64,000 nt of DNA, taken from the NCBI GenBank assembly GCA_905178155.1, contig CAJINV010000012.1:1368492-1432491 (forward strand). The letters run 5' to 3'. Source of the DNA: Amoebophrya sp. A120 (Eukaryota; Sar; Dinophyceae; Syndiniales; Amoebophryaceae). Under the pieces are notes generated by a model that was not told where the DNA came from, did not search any database, and was given only the letters and a program-made list of their open reading frames with translations. Shown in pieces: positions 32,701-44,700 of the stretch; within the stretch, counting starts at the first letter, position 1, and each line of letters starts with the position of its first letter. Position numbers and translations under genes: made by a program.

Positions 32701-35700
32701 ACACTTGCCAGAAGTCGTGGTCCAGAACAAGCAGGAGCCGACCACAGCTACACAACTGCCGACCGAGTTAGCAGACGCGGCAAACGCTCTACTGGAGAAG
32801 AAAGAGGCCGCGATGCGACAAAAGGAAGAGATCGACGGGAAGCTGCAAGCGGTCAATAACGCACTGGATATGCTGTCTGCTGTTAAAGTGGAAACGGAAA
32901 ATAACAAGGCGAGCGAGGATCGTGTGTTACGGGTAGAAGAAGATCAGGCGCACGAAGAAAGTCAGCACGTCGGCGGAAGAAAGAAAAAAGTCGAACAACA
33001 AGAAGAAGAAGAAATCGAGCGCTACGGCGGGGTTCAGGTACCGAAGAAACTCGCGGGAGAGCTGAAGAAAGATATCAATTGTAAAAATGTAGTCTGGGTC
33101 TGGAAACTTGTGATGCTGGGTGGCGTCTCATGATGAAGCCACAAATGCTGGCTCAGCATGACAAGTTTCTGAGCTTCTAGGTGTTGCCTATTTTGCATGA
33201 CAAACTGCGTTTTTGCATGACAGAAAAATGGGGCTCTTGGGTAACGTGCATGACAGATTCTCGAGTCATGCCAGACAAGCATGACAAACTTGCATTCTTC
33301 CAGACCCAGACATTTTTGCACTTGATAAAAGAGCAGCGGAAACAAGTAGAACAAGGTAGTGAGACAAACACAAAGGATCTGGTCATGCGCATGGAGTTTG
33401 TGAATACCGACTCAGACCACGAAAAGTGCGGCGACGTTGACGACAATGGTTGGGAAACGTGTGAAGAAGACGGGGACGTGGAGATGCTGGGAGATGGAGA
33501 ATCTTCTGCTCCTCCGGCGATTGCGTCAACTGTCGTCGACGGGCGGGCTGCAGCCGCAAACGGAAAAGTAGATGAGACCAAATCCGAGGCTGCTACACAA
33601 AGTACTAAATCCGCGGCCGAGGCGCTTCTTTCCCAGGCTTCGGCGAATTTGCAGGAGGAGTTGAAAAAAAGAGGCATGGGTTCACAGGAATACAAAAAGG
33701 CGCAAGATCTTCTGAGTTCCATGGTCGAACACCAAAAAGTGGTGAACGCAACTACTAGAACCGTCCCCAGCCGGACGGAAACTGCTTCTAGTTTCGAGAC
33801 GGCGGTAAACGGCTCTGTAGAATTTGACCGAACGGTGTCGCCGGGGGACGAGCACTCCCAGGTCAGCGACGAGCCCACAAGTCCTGAACAACATTTTTCG
33901 GGAGCAGGCGTGCACAAGGACAGCACTGAACTCTTCAATTCTGAAAACAAGATTTCCGAAAAAAGCAGTTCTCTGTTGACGAGGGAAACAATTATGCTGG
34001 ACATCCAAGAACTACGTGAAGATCCGAAAAGAGCAAGTTCTGGTCCCAATACCAGCCCAGCAGGTCGGTCACCCGCGAAGCCCACAACGTCATCCACCCT
34101 TCTCGCGGCGGGGTCGGCCGCGGATTTGTGTCAGCAGGCGTCGACGGACATCCAAAAGCAGATTTTCGATCGGTTTTTGCAGATGAAGCAGAACTGTATC
34201 TTGTCCAAAGAGCAGATGGAAAAGGCGGAAGGGATTTTGGACAGATTGATCCATTTTCACGAGGCGCCGGCACTGTCCTCGTCGCCCAGCAGTTCTACTG
34301 CAGAGTCTTACATGGACGAAGTTGACAAAGAAGCGGGGATAACAGCGACTTCAACTCCCGAGTACAACCGCGCGGCGCGAATACGGCACTACAAGAACAT
34401 CTTACAGGAGCTGGATGAACTCGCTCCTTGCACCTGTGCGAGTAGTAGTGATGCGCACCACGACAGTGCCGGCGGTGCAAGTTCTTCGCCGAAGAAATCC
34501 TTGTGTCAACTTCCCCCAGTGCCGCCGATACCGCCTCCGGTAGTGGGGGGCAGTAGTGGTTGTGTTTCGAAACAACAGGACGGCGCGAGTAGCCCTAGAA
34601 GTTGTGGTCCTAGTGGTGGAGCAGAAGAATCACGTCCCGCTCCATCCGCTGCGGTCGTATCACAACGACCCGCCAGAACCTCTGCAATCGGAAAGACAAC
34701 ATCACCAGCCTCCTCGTCTGCGCGCGGCAGCACGTACTTGTTGCCACCGACCACGCTTTTACCAGAAGTGTACAGAAGTAGTGCCTCCTCAGCTTCAGCC
34801 AACGAAGACGATCATGACTCTAGTACTTTTCTCGTTGATCATCCTCCGCCTCTCATCTTCTCCACCATCCCAATCGAGCCACACCCGAGCCGGATTGTGG
34901 CGCAGCTCCGCGGGCACGCGAAGGAACAAGATTTATTCAACAAGGACGAGAGTCTTCAAAACGACACCAAGGACCTGTTTCTGATATGGATTGCAAAAAT
35001 GTCTGGGTCTGGAAGATTGCAACTTGTCATGCTAAATCCGAATCATGATAAAATCTGTGTTGCATGATTACCAAGAGAGGCCCACGACTTTTGAACAAGT
35101 TTAAAGGCAGTTTCTCATGCAGAATAGGCATGAAAGAGACCTCACAGCCTCTGTCATGCTAGGTCCCGCATTCCACACCTCAAGGGTCATGGAAAACCTG
35201 CATGACAAGTTCACACTCTTCCAGACCCAGACATTTTTACATTTGATATCTGAAGCGGGTCCGGCAAACCGTGAAAGACGAGGGAGTGCGTGCTATCAAA
35301 AGGAAAAATCCCCCCTCCCCATATCAAAACGAAGTTTCTGATGCTGGATTTGCGTACACAGATCAGCTTTGCATTCCTGGAGAGACTGCAGGCCTATACT
35401 AAGCCTGAGTAGAGAGGTTTTCTGCTAGGCGCTAAGCATGGCAAACGCCTAGTCTGTAGGGCCAACAGCATCACAAACCGCCTGCCGAATGCGGCGGAGC
35501 CGTTGTGGTTTCGTTCCTGCAAGACAGAGATGATTTGAGGTCGCAAATGAGCATTACAAATTTCCTGAGACGTGCCTTTTCGATATGGGGAGGGGGGATT
35601 TTTGCTTACGATACGTGCGGTGCGGGACATCCGGTTTTTGAAGTTTTTCCATTATCGCAAGAAAAAACTGTTTCACGGTAAACTTGTAATGCAGAAAATG

Positions 35701-38700
35701 CATCGCAGAAGTGTTTCTGTTGCTACACATGCAAGACAATTCATTTTTGGCCGTGTTTTCCCTTAGCAACCTCGCATGGCAAATTTCGGCTGTCATCTAA
35801 AACAAACTTGTGATGCAAAACAAACTTGTGAAACAGTGAAGCACTTTTTTCGTACGATATCCATTTTCTCGAATGGATTGCCCGGTACTTGCGGATCTTC
35901 GTCCGGGTGGCGAAGATTTTGGACGACGCCGTGAAGGGGCAGCTTCCGAAGGAGTATTACCAGAAGGACTTGGGGAAACGACAAAAAGATAGTATGCAGA
36001 ATATCCTGTGTAAAAACGTCCCCACACCAGAGTCAAGATGGGGATTTTGCAACACAAACCTGGAAGTTTTGGGACTCATGCATCACAAGTTCCAGTCCGT
36101 AGTGTAGTGCAGGTCAGCAATGGCAAACGCATCAGAAATCCATCTGCTTATCCTGGTTACAGCATTACAAATGCCAAAACACGACTACAAATTCCTTTCA
36201 TGGGGATGCCCATTACAAATCTTCCTGTCATTGCAAATCTGCATGACAACTCTGGGGTGGGGACGTTTTTACAAATGATACAGAAAATGTATCTCGAGCC
36301 GCAGATCGTCACCGGAAGAGATAAAGAAGCGCAGGAAGATATCCTGAGTAAAAACGTACCCACACCAGAGTCAGGATGGGGATTTTGCAACACAAACCTA
36401 GGAGTTTTGTGAGTCACGCATCACAAGCTGCAGTCCGTAGCGTAGTGCAGGTTCTTCGCAAGGCCAGCTGCATCAGAAATCCATCTGCTCATCCTGTTTG
36501 CAGCATTACAAATTCCAAAACACGACTGGAAATGGCTCTCATGGGGATGCGCATTACAAGGAAGTCTTCCTGTCTTTGCAAATCTGCATTACAACTCTGG
36601 TGTGGGTACGTTTTTACTGAGGATAGAAGAGTTACGAAAGGGCGCGCGAAGTCAGGTGGCGGATCAACATTTTACATTCGCGCCGTCAGATGTTGAACGT
36701 CAAAGGAGCGGCCACGGTAGTTCTGCTTACCCTCCGATCAACGCGAACCGGGTAGAATCGATGCAGAAGAAGGCCACCCGGTACAAATTGATCGCGAGCC
36801 TGATTGAAAATGCTGGAGTAGATTTGCGGTTTGAAGAGATTCGGAAACGGTATAGCTATCGGTATGGGCGGGAAAATGTGAAGGTTGAGTCTATGTTTGA
36901 CGAGGGTGGAGCAGCTCCGGACGGAAATAGCAGGCCAGAAGCTGCTGTTCTCGAAGATGAAAATTTCCTCGGCTCCGTTATCGCGAAACAACTTAAAGAG
37001 TACCAGTATCTGAATGACCCAGAGGCAAGTTTTTCCGTTACCGCCCGGACCGCACACGAATATGGAGGGTTTCGGTTTCAGGAGGGCAAGAGCCCCGATG
37101 TTTTTAGAGTAAAAACTTCGCAGCTGGACAACGTCGGATCGATGATTATGCAGGACGAGTGGCGGTTTGCCTCCTTGCTAGCTCTTGTCGCGTACGGGGA
37201 CAGTTTGTGGAGCTCTTCTGCCGTGTCTGGAAAAGGAGAAGAGGACGTTCTTGACGGGAAAGAAAACAACAGGAGATCATTTTGTGTCAACTCTTGTTTA
37301 ACGAAAAACACCCCGTTGTTCGAATCGGACAAAGAATCCTTTTTAAAACTCCTCAACGCCCCCATCGACCGACCACGGACCTTGAACGCGCCCTGCCGGT
37401 ACCCCACGAAAAAACTGTTTCGCTGTGAACTTGTGATGCATGGAATGGAACATAAGACTATTTGTCTTCCTACACATGCAAGACATTGGATTTATCAAGC
37501 TGTTTTCCCTTGGGAAGTGCGCATGGCAAATTTTCTGTGCCATGTGCAACAAACTTGTGATGCAGATCTTGCAAAGTCATCACATTGAAACAGTCTTTTC
37601 CTGCGATAGTCGGGTGGTAACCGCTACTGTGGCAAAGGTTCCGGATGACAATGGGGGGACGAGTATCCTATGTAAAAACGTCCCCACTCCAGAGTTGTCA
37701 TGCAAATCTGCATGCTGAAAATGTTTCTCATGCGGAGCCCCATGAGGAGCATTTTCCAGTCGTGTATTGGAATTTGTCATGCTCCAATCAGCGCGATATA
37801 CTGGATCTGAGATGCTGCTGAGCTAGCTCAAACAGAACTACAATACGAGTCCAAATTTGTCATGCAAAACAGCCAGAGCTTCTGGATTTGTCTAGCCGAG
37901 TCCCCATCTTGACTACGGGGTGGGGACGTTTTTACATAGGATAACGAGTTCAGTAGACCTGCAAAACCCGCAGGTGTTTCAGCCGACGACCCAGAATGTG
38001 CTGACGCACGACGGGAAAGTTTTGGAAAACAAACCGGGTAGGGAGTTGCATACGTTCACGTGGACGAAGCCGAAGGAGGGAGAGTCGGTGACCGCTCCAG
38101 AAGCTGTGGCAAGGAATCCCTCATCTGCCTCTGTGAGAGTTCCGAACGACACCTGTGTGGAGGTGGATAGGTTAGAGGAGGGCCTGATGTCGGAGTTTTC
38201 GCAGAAGGCATTTTTGACAAAAACCCGGAAACCGATTTTCGCCACCGGGAATGATGTTAAAAATGCCAGAACTTCTAATATGCGACCGACTGAAGGAGCT
38301 TCCCGTGCCGCTGTTACCGTCGACGAGAAAAAAGAAGATGAAGAGGGAGAATCCCAAGGAAGTTTTTTGGACTTTTGGCGTCGTGGAGTAACACGCAAAG
38401 CAGGACCAGCTCCTGTATTTCCTCCTGTAGCTTCCGATGCACCTCCAGAGGTTTTCTCCGAAGATGGAGCGGCTTCGGTAGATAGCTTCGTGCCCAGTCC
38501 AACAAGTCCCAGAGATAGTATTAAACCTCGTCCGCGACAAGTAGAGCCTGCTATATTACCGAAGGTGGATCTGCTTTTGCAGGAGGTGGAGGACAAGCTG
38601 TTTGCGAAGGTGAAGCATAGACACGGCATAAAGCCATCGAAATCACACGAACACGAACAGCCTGAGGAGGAAATAAAATCTGACAACATGATACACAACA

Positions 38701-41700
38701 AATACGCCGACCATTTCCTGGCCAAGAGGGAGTGTGCGTCGTCGCAGTTGTATCCAACGAAAAAACTGTTTCACTGTGATGATTTTGCAAGAACCGCATC
38801 ACAAGTTTGTTACACATGACACAGATAATTTGCCATGCGCGTTCCCCACGGGAAAACACGCTTGAAAATCCAATGTCTTGCAGATGTAGCAAGAAACGGG
38901 ACGCTTTGGTGCTTCATTTTCTCACCTCCAGGGGCCCTGGGCACCTCACCATTGATGTTTCACTTGGTGGAAGATGACAGGGTTCTACGAGCTATTATGG
39001 GTGTCTTTCTATTGTCTATTCATTTTCTGCATCACAAGTTCACAGTGAAGCAGTTTTTTCTTGCGATAAGTTGCTGGATAACGAGGAGATGGGTTTTCAC
39101 CAAAAATTCCTAAAAACGGTAGACCAGATTATGACCCGCTCAGGTGTTACAATCTCAAACGTTACAATAGAATAATGAAATCTGTGATGCAAGAGTGCAT
39201 GATCTAGCCAACTCTCATAGGATTGTGCATGACAAGTTCCGGAGCCCCAAACCCCACTACAAACTGGCGAAATTTGTATTGCAGAAAGTAGAACTCTCGC
39301 CGAGTCTGTCATGCTCCTCATGCCAGACAAATCTCAGATTCTATTGTAACGTTTGAGATTGTAACAGCTGAGCAGGTTATACAGATCCTCCGACTGCTGC
39401 AGGACGAGGTAGCGCTTTTCCCCGGCGCTGTACATCCAGTAGGAGCTGCGCCTGAAAAGGATTATGCATTGCGAATATGTCTGGTTCTGGAAATAATTTG
39501 TGATGCTAATTTATGAATGGTGGGGACACTGTAGTCGGCAGCCACGCATGACAAGTTTCTGGGCTCCTTTGTGTTTCGCTTTCCGCATGACAAACTACAT
39601 TTTTGCATGACAGGCAAGAGGCTCTGATCCTGCTCACGCATTACAGATTCAAGAGTCATGTGAGACAAGCATGACAAACTTGCATTCTTCCAGACCCAGA
39701 CATGTTTGCAATGGATAAGGATCACTTTGAGACGCATCTCGCCCGCGCAGTCGAAAGTTTCGCCCGGTCCGAATCGTCCTCCTCCGATGGAACGGCAGCA
39801 GAAACAAGCCCTTCTAGTCCTCACCAAAATCTTCTTCCGTCCGAGCCGAATAGTCACCAAGAAGAACCTCCGTTCGAGGTGGCGGAAAAGAGAGCCAACA
39901 AGAAAAACAAAAAAGTCGAGGAGAGAACAAGTAGACAAGTCCATCTGTTATCCGCGATCCCACTGGAACTGAAGAAACTTCCACTGATACAAGCTTGTAC
40001 CGAAAATCAGTTGTCGCAGGCACAATTATCCGACTACTCAAGTACGCGAATCGCGTACGCAATGGAGGTTTTAAACCGGGAGTTAAAACAGTACCAGAAA
40101 ATTGCTTCTGCCTGGGTGCTATCAAATGCAAATATGTCTGGGTCTGGAAAGAGTTAGAATTTGTAGTGCTAGGTTTCAATTGTACCTACGTGCAAAAACG
40201 CAGTTTCTCATGCGGACTGCCTATGAGAAAGCGTTCTGGAAAGTTGTCATGCTGGGCTGCGTTCGAAAGTGGTTCCATCATCCACATTTTAGCATCACAA
40301 GTTTCCAGACCCAGACATATTTGCAATGCATAGGTGCAGATCGTCCGGGACGTGCAAGAAGGGAAAACGGGAAGGGACGATCCGGATTTTGAACTCTACG
40401 GGTCGTACACTGAAAGTGTCACTTCCGAAGAAGCAGCAGAAGCGAGGCGCGAATTGAGTTTCGATTTTCTGTTAGAAGAGGCGTTGGGAACTAGAAGCCA
40501 ATTGTTGGGCGAGCAAAGAATCGTGTGGGCCGCGGAGAAAACAAGCGCGAGCAGCAGCTCGAGGAGCCCCGCGGATGAAGAAGACGAGGTCTTCTCGCAT
40601 GTGATCCTGAGGCCGAGTGAAGGGGGAATGGAAGTGCAGGTGGAAGGAGGAGAACCTGCTCAGATGGGCACGCCAGCCGGTTTCATAGCACCACCGCGAG
40701 CTGTCGCTCGTCCTGTGATGATGCAGCGAGACGATGACGCACCAGCAGCAAGAAAGCGATATTTCGACTCCGACACAGGGAAGGAGCTTTTCCTAAAACC
40801 CGACGTGTTGAAATTGAATCTACACACTGAAACTTTGCACGAAGCTGTTGCTTCTACCGCGCGAATACAGGTAAAAGCACTGCAGGTTGAAGACGGTGAC
40901 GACCCAGTGCACGCTTCGCAAACAGCTCCGATATCAAAAGCGGAGACGTCAAGCGAAGTTGAGAAGAAGTTGTCGAGAGAAGTAGCGGAAAAGATGCTAG
41001 AGGATGACAAGATAGAACAAGCGACTCTACAACAGTTCGGTTTTGCTAAAACTTTGCAGACCAAGGTCGACAAACTGGAGAAACTGGTTAATTTTGCGGA
41101 GGGGCAAGTGATACCAAATGTAAAAATGTCTGGGTCTGGAAGATTGCCAGGTTTGTCATGCACATTTTGCATGACTCCTGATGTCTGTGATGCATGCCCT
41201 AGCATCACAGATTTTGTGAGGGCTTTCTGATGCCTATACCGCATGACAAATGCTCTTTCCGTGTAGCAAAACCTGGACTCTCTTTGCTGCTCATGCAATA
41301 CAGATTTTTTAGAATCCAAAAGCAGCATGACAAGCTGGATTCTTCCAGACCCAGACATTTTTACAGTTGATAAGTGAAGGAATGCAAAAGCGAATTAAAG
41401 AAGGAAAGGGAAAATGAGGAGGAGGATCTGGTAAGGAAGAAAGACAAACTTTCCAAGTTGAGAGCAGCGGAGCAGGTGGTTTTGAATGCTTTAGCGATGG
41501 AAGAGGTGAAGGAAGAGGCGTTGCTGGAATTGCGAGAAGAGTGGAAGAACAACAAGACGGGGAAAAATAAGCACGGAACAGCAAAGGATCACGGAGATGA
41601 ACAATCAAAGGAACTACACGGTGCAGGGAGTGGTGACTCAACAAAGAAGGACCACGAGATGAACAAGCAGAAGACCTATCTTTTGTCCAAAAAAAAGACC

Positions 41701-44700
41701 CCGGAAACGGATGAGGAGGCATTGGAATTCGCGAAAGACCTCGCGGACTTGTATCACACGGCCTCTGGCGAGGGTGTCGAGGTAGTGGATGACGTTCAGG
41801 CTCTGGAATCCTTCTTCAGCAACATGTTCATTGGCGCCACTACTGAGGCGCAAAATATTTTAAACGAGGTAGAAGCGGGGAAGAAAAATAAACAGGCAGC
41901 TTGTTCGACCGCATCTCCCTGCAGTGCGGTGAAATTAGGAGGCCACAGTGGGGGAACTAGAGCTAGTACATCAGGTGCCGAGGCAGATGGTGATGACCAG
42001 AAGTTCATTTACAGTTCAACCGGCAAGCTCGCAACTGGCAACATCCTTACCGCTGCGAATGATGATGATTTCCCGGAGGCCCTGAGGCTGAAGTCCGACT
42101 GCAAGGCGATTGCCGTAGGACAGCGCACAACTCCCCCTTCCCCTCATTTGTATTGCATAAACAGCAATACAAACGCCAGCGACCCTGGAGCCTGTGCAGG
42201 ACAAGTTCTTTATGTGCCTACTGTAGTACTGTTTGGGCTTTCGGAATTTGTCATGCAAACAGTGCCACAGGGCAGCGACTGAGTTTGGAACTTTGCATCA
42301 CAAAGGAGAGGGAGGGGGAGTTGTGCACTGTCATATGCCGTCGATGCCCACCAGAACCGGCGGCCGTTGTACGGGCTCCGGAGAGCGGCGCTGCTGCATC
42401 TGTTTGGTTTGAATCAGAATGAGGCGAAAGCGGCGAAAAAGAAGGAGAACGTGGGACTCGTCATCAAAGACGCGGAGGCGCACGGGACTTGGTTCGCGAT
42501 CGCCGACGGCATCTTTCTGCGCGAGATTCACTTCGATGCGGTTCTGTTCGACGTCGACCAATTTGGGGAGCACCGGGTGACGGACGTAGCGGCGCGCGTG
42601 CACAGTTTTATCGCGAACGAACACGGCAAGTTGATGCCTGAATTAGCCGGGTACAAACCGCTCGACGCACTCCACCACACGACGGTCCAGTTGGAGACAC
42701 ACACGTTACTAAGGCGGTTTTACCCCCTGCGCTTCGTGGACAAACTCGTACCAGCACAAATGGTATGGATTGCAAAAATGTCTGGGTCTGGAAGGATACA
42801 AACTTGTGATGCATACTTGGATCACACAAAAATCTGTCATGCTTAGACAGCAAAGGGAGCTCCTTTTCCTGTCGCCGAAAGAAGGCGTTTGTCATGCGGA
42901 TTAAGCATAGGGAAACCGTCTCAAAACCTGTGATGCTAGGCCTTGCATGGCACACCTTCTGTGTCAAGCAGACACAGCATCACAAACCTCAGCAATCTTC
43001 CAGACCCAGACACTTTTACATTTGATAGATGGGCGGTGAGAGTGTGGAACATCACATGAGCCACCAGCATGGTGCACCAGCTGGTGGTCATAATTTCCAG
43101 CAACAACACTTTCATCATCTTCCGTCGAGAAACAAGCTCGATAACACCAGTTATTCGTCGAAGCAGTCCACTATGGATTTTTCCTTCAACGGCTATGACG
43201 GAACAAAAATCATGCGGGGCATCATCGCTTTCTTTCCAGAAATTTTCATGACCGACGACATGGTGGACCAGAGCGAGAAACAAGGCAATGACCCCGCTGT
43301 GATCGCGGATTTGGATCTTTTTTTTCTCCGACTTCTATCCGATACCCACATCAGCAACGCCGTCGATTTGTTTCTCCTGAACATGTATCAAATGAAAATA
43401 TGTCTGGGTCTGGAAGAATGCAAGTTTGTCATGCTTGTCTGGCATGACTCGCGAATCTGTGTTGCATAGGCGCGAAAAGGTCCTCTTACCTGTCAGGCAA
43501 AAACGCAGCTTGCCATGCGGAATACGTAAGACATGGCAGCCAAATGATTTGTCATGCGCAGCTGCGTATTGCAGTGCGCCTACCATTCACTTTTAGCATT
43601 ACAAGTTTCCAGACCCAGACATTTTTGCAATCCATAACATGCACACCGCGAATCCGAACGGCAATCCCCACGCGGCGGCAAACCACCACAGTCTGACCGC
43701 GCAGTCGTTATCAAATGTAAAAATGTCTGGGTCTCCTGGAACATTCTAAACTTGTGATGCTGTCTCTGGATTCTGAAAAAATTTGCATTGCATGACCAGC
43801 AAGAGGACTCCAGTTTGTGCTACGCGGAGAGGGCATTTCTCATGCGGTAGAGGTATCACAAAGCGCTCTAAAAATCTGTGATGCTACGGCATGCATCACA
43901 GACATCATGGGTCATGGAAAATATGCATGACAAATCTAGAAATCTTCCAGACCCAGACATTTTTGCATTGGATAGTCGCGGAGTGTCAACGAAAAGGGCG
44001 ACGCGAGACTCCCACCGGATTTACAGAAGGTGTCGGAGCTGTCGCATAATTTGTTCCAGTTAGTGCTCGGGCTGAAGCAGGGGAGACTCGGCGCGATTGG
44101 GCGGGCGGTGAACACTTTGAATGTAGAGACCTGGCGAAAGGAGAAGAAAAGAATCTCGACCGAGATCGGCCCGGAACTTTTGTATGAGAACCTGCCGCAG
44201 AAAGAATGGATCCTGCAGATCAGGAGGGTAGAGTTAGAGTGGCTGGATTACTGTGCGAACTTACAAGGTGGAACTGGGACCACTTCTGGCGCAGCGACAT
44301 CTGGAGCAGGAGTAGACCCGTCCAACTGCAGCGGCTCATCATTTCTGGAACAGAGCGGTTATGGAAGTAGCTCGGGAGGTGGTGGGCAGACTATCAAAAC
44401 AGTCGCTTCTTTGATCCCCCATACCTACGCCGACGCTTTCGACAAGCAAAATGCGATTTTTGCCGGGAAAGCGACAAACAATCCGAATGTTTTCATGGCG
44501 AAGAGCACAGCGCACATCAAACCTTCCGAGCAGCAGCTGTCTCCCGGCGAAAATAGTACTGACTTGAAACAGTACGCACAAGATCGGGAGTACGCCGCGG
44601 TGTATTTATTGAAGAAGGATTTCATCCTCCCTGTGGATATCAGCGGAGATAAGAAACTGCAAAAAACCGTGGACAAGCAAACCAAACATTTGAAAACCCC

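Noticed and set aside
33177-34097. 306-codon open frame on the - strand, with other long antisense frames at 2297-2866 and 37979-38725
   Set aside because: They are shadows of + strand low-complexity Ser/Glu coding. They cross introner boundaries and show no folded-protein pattern.
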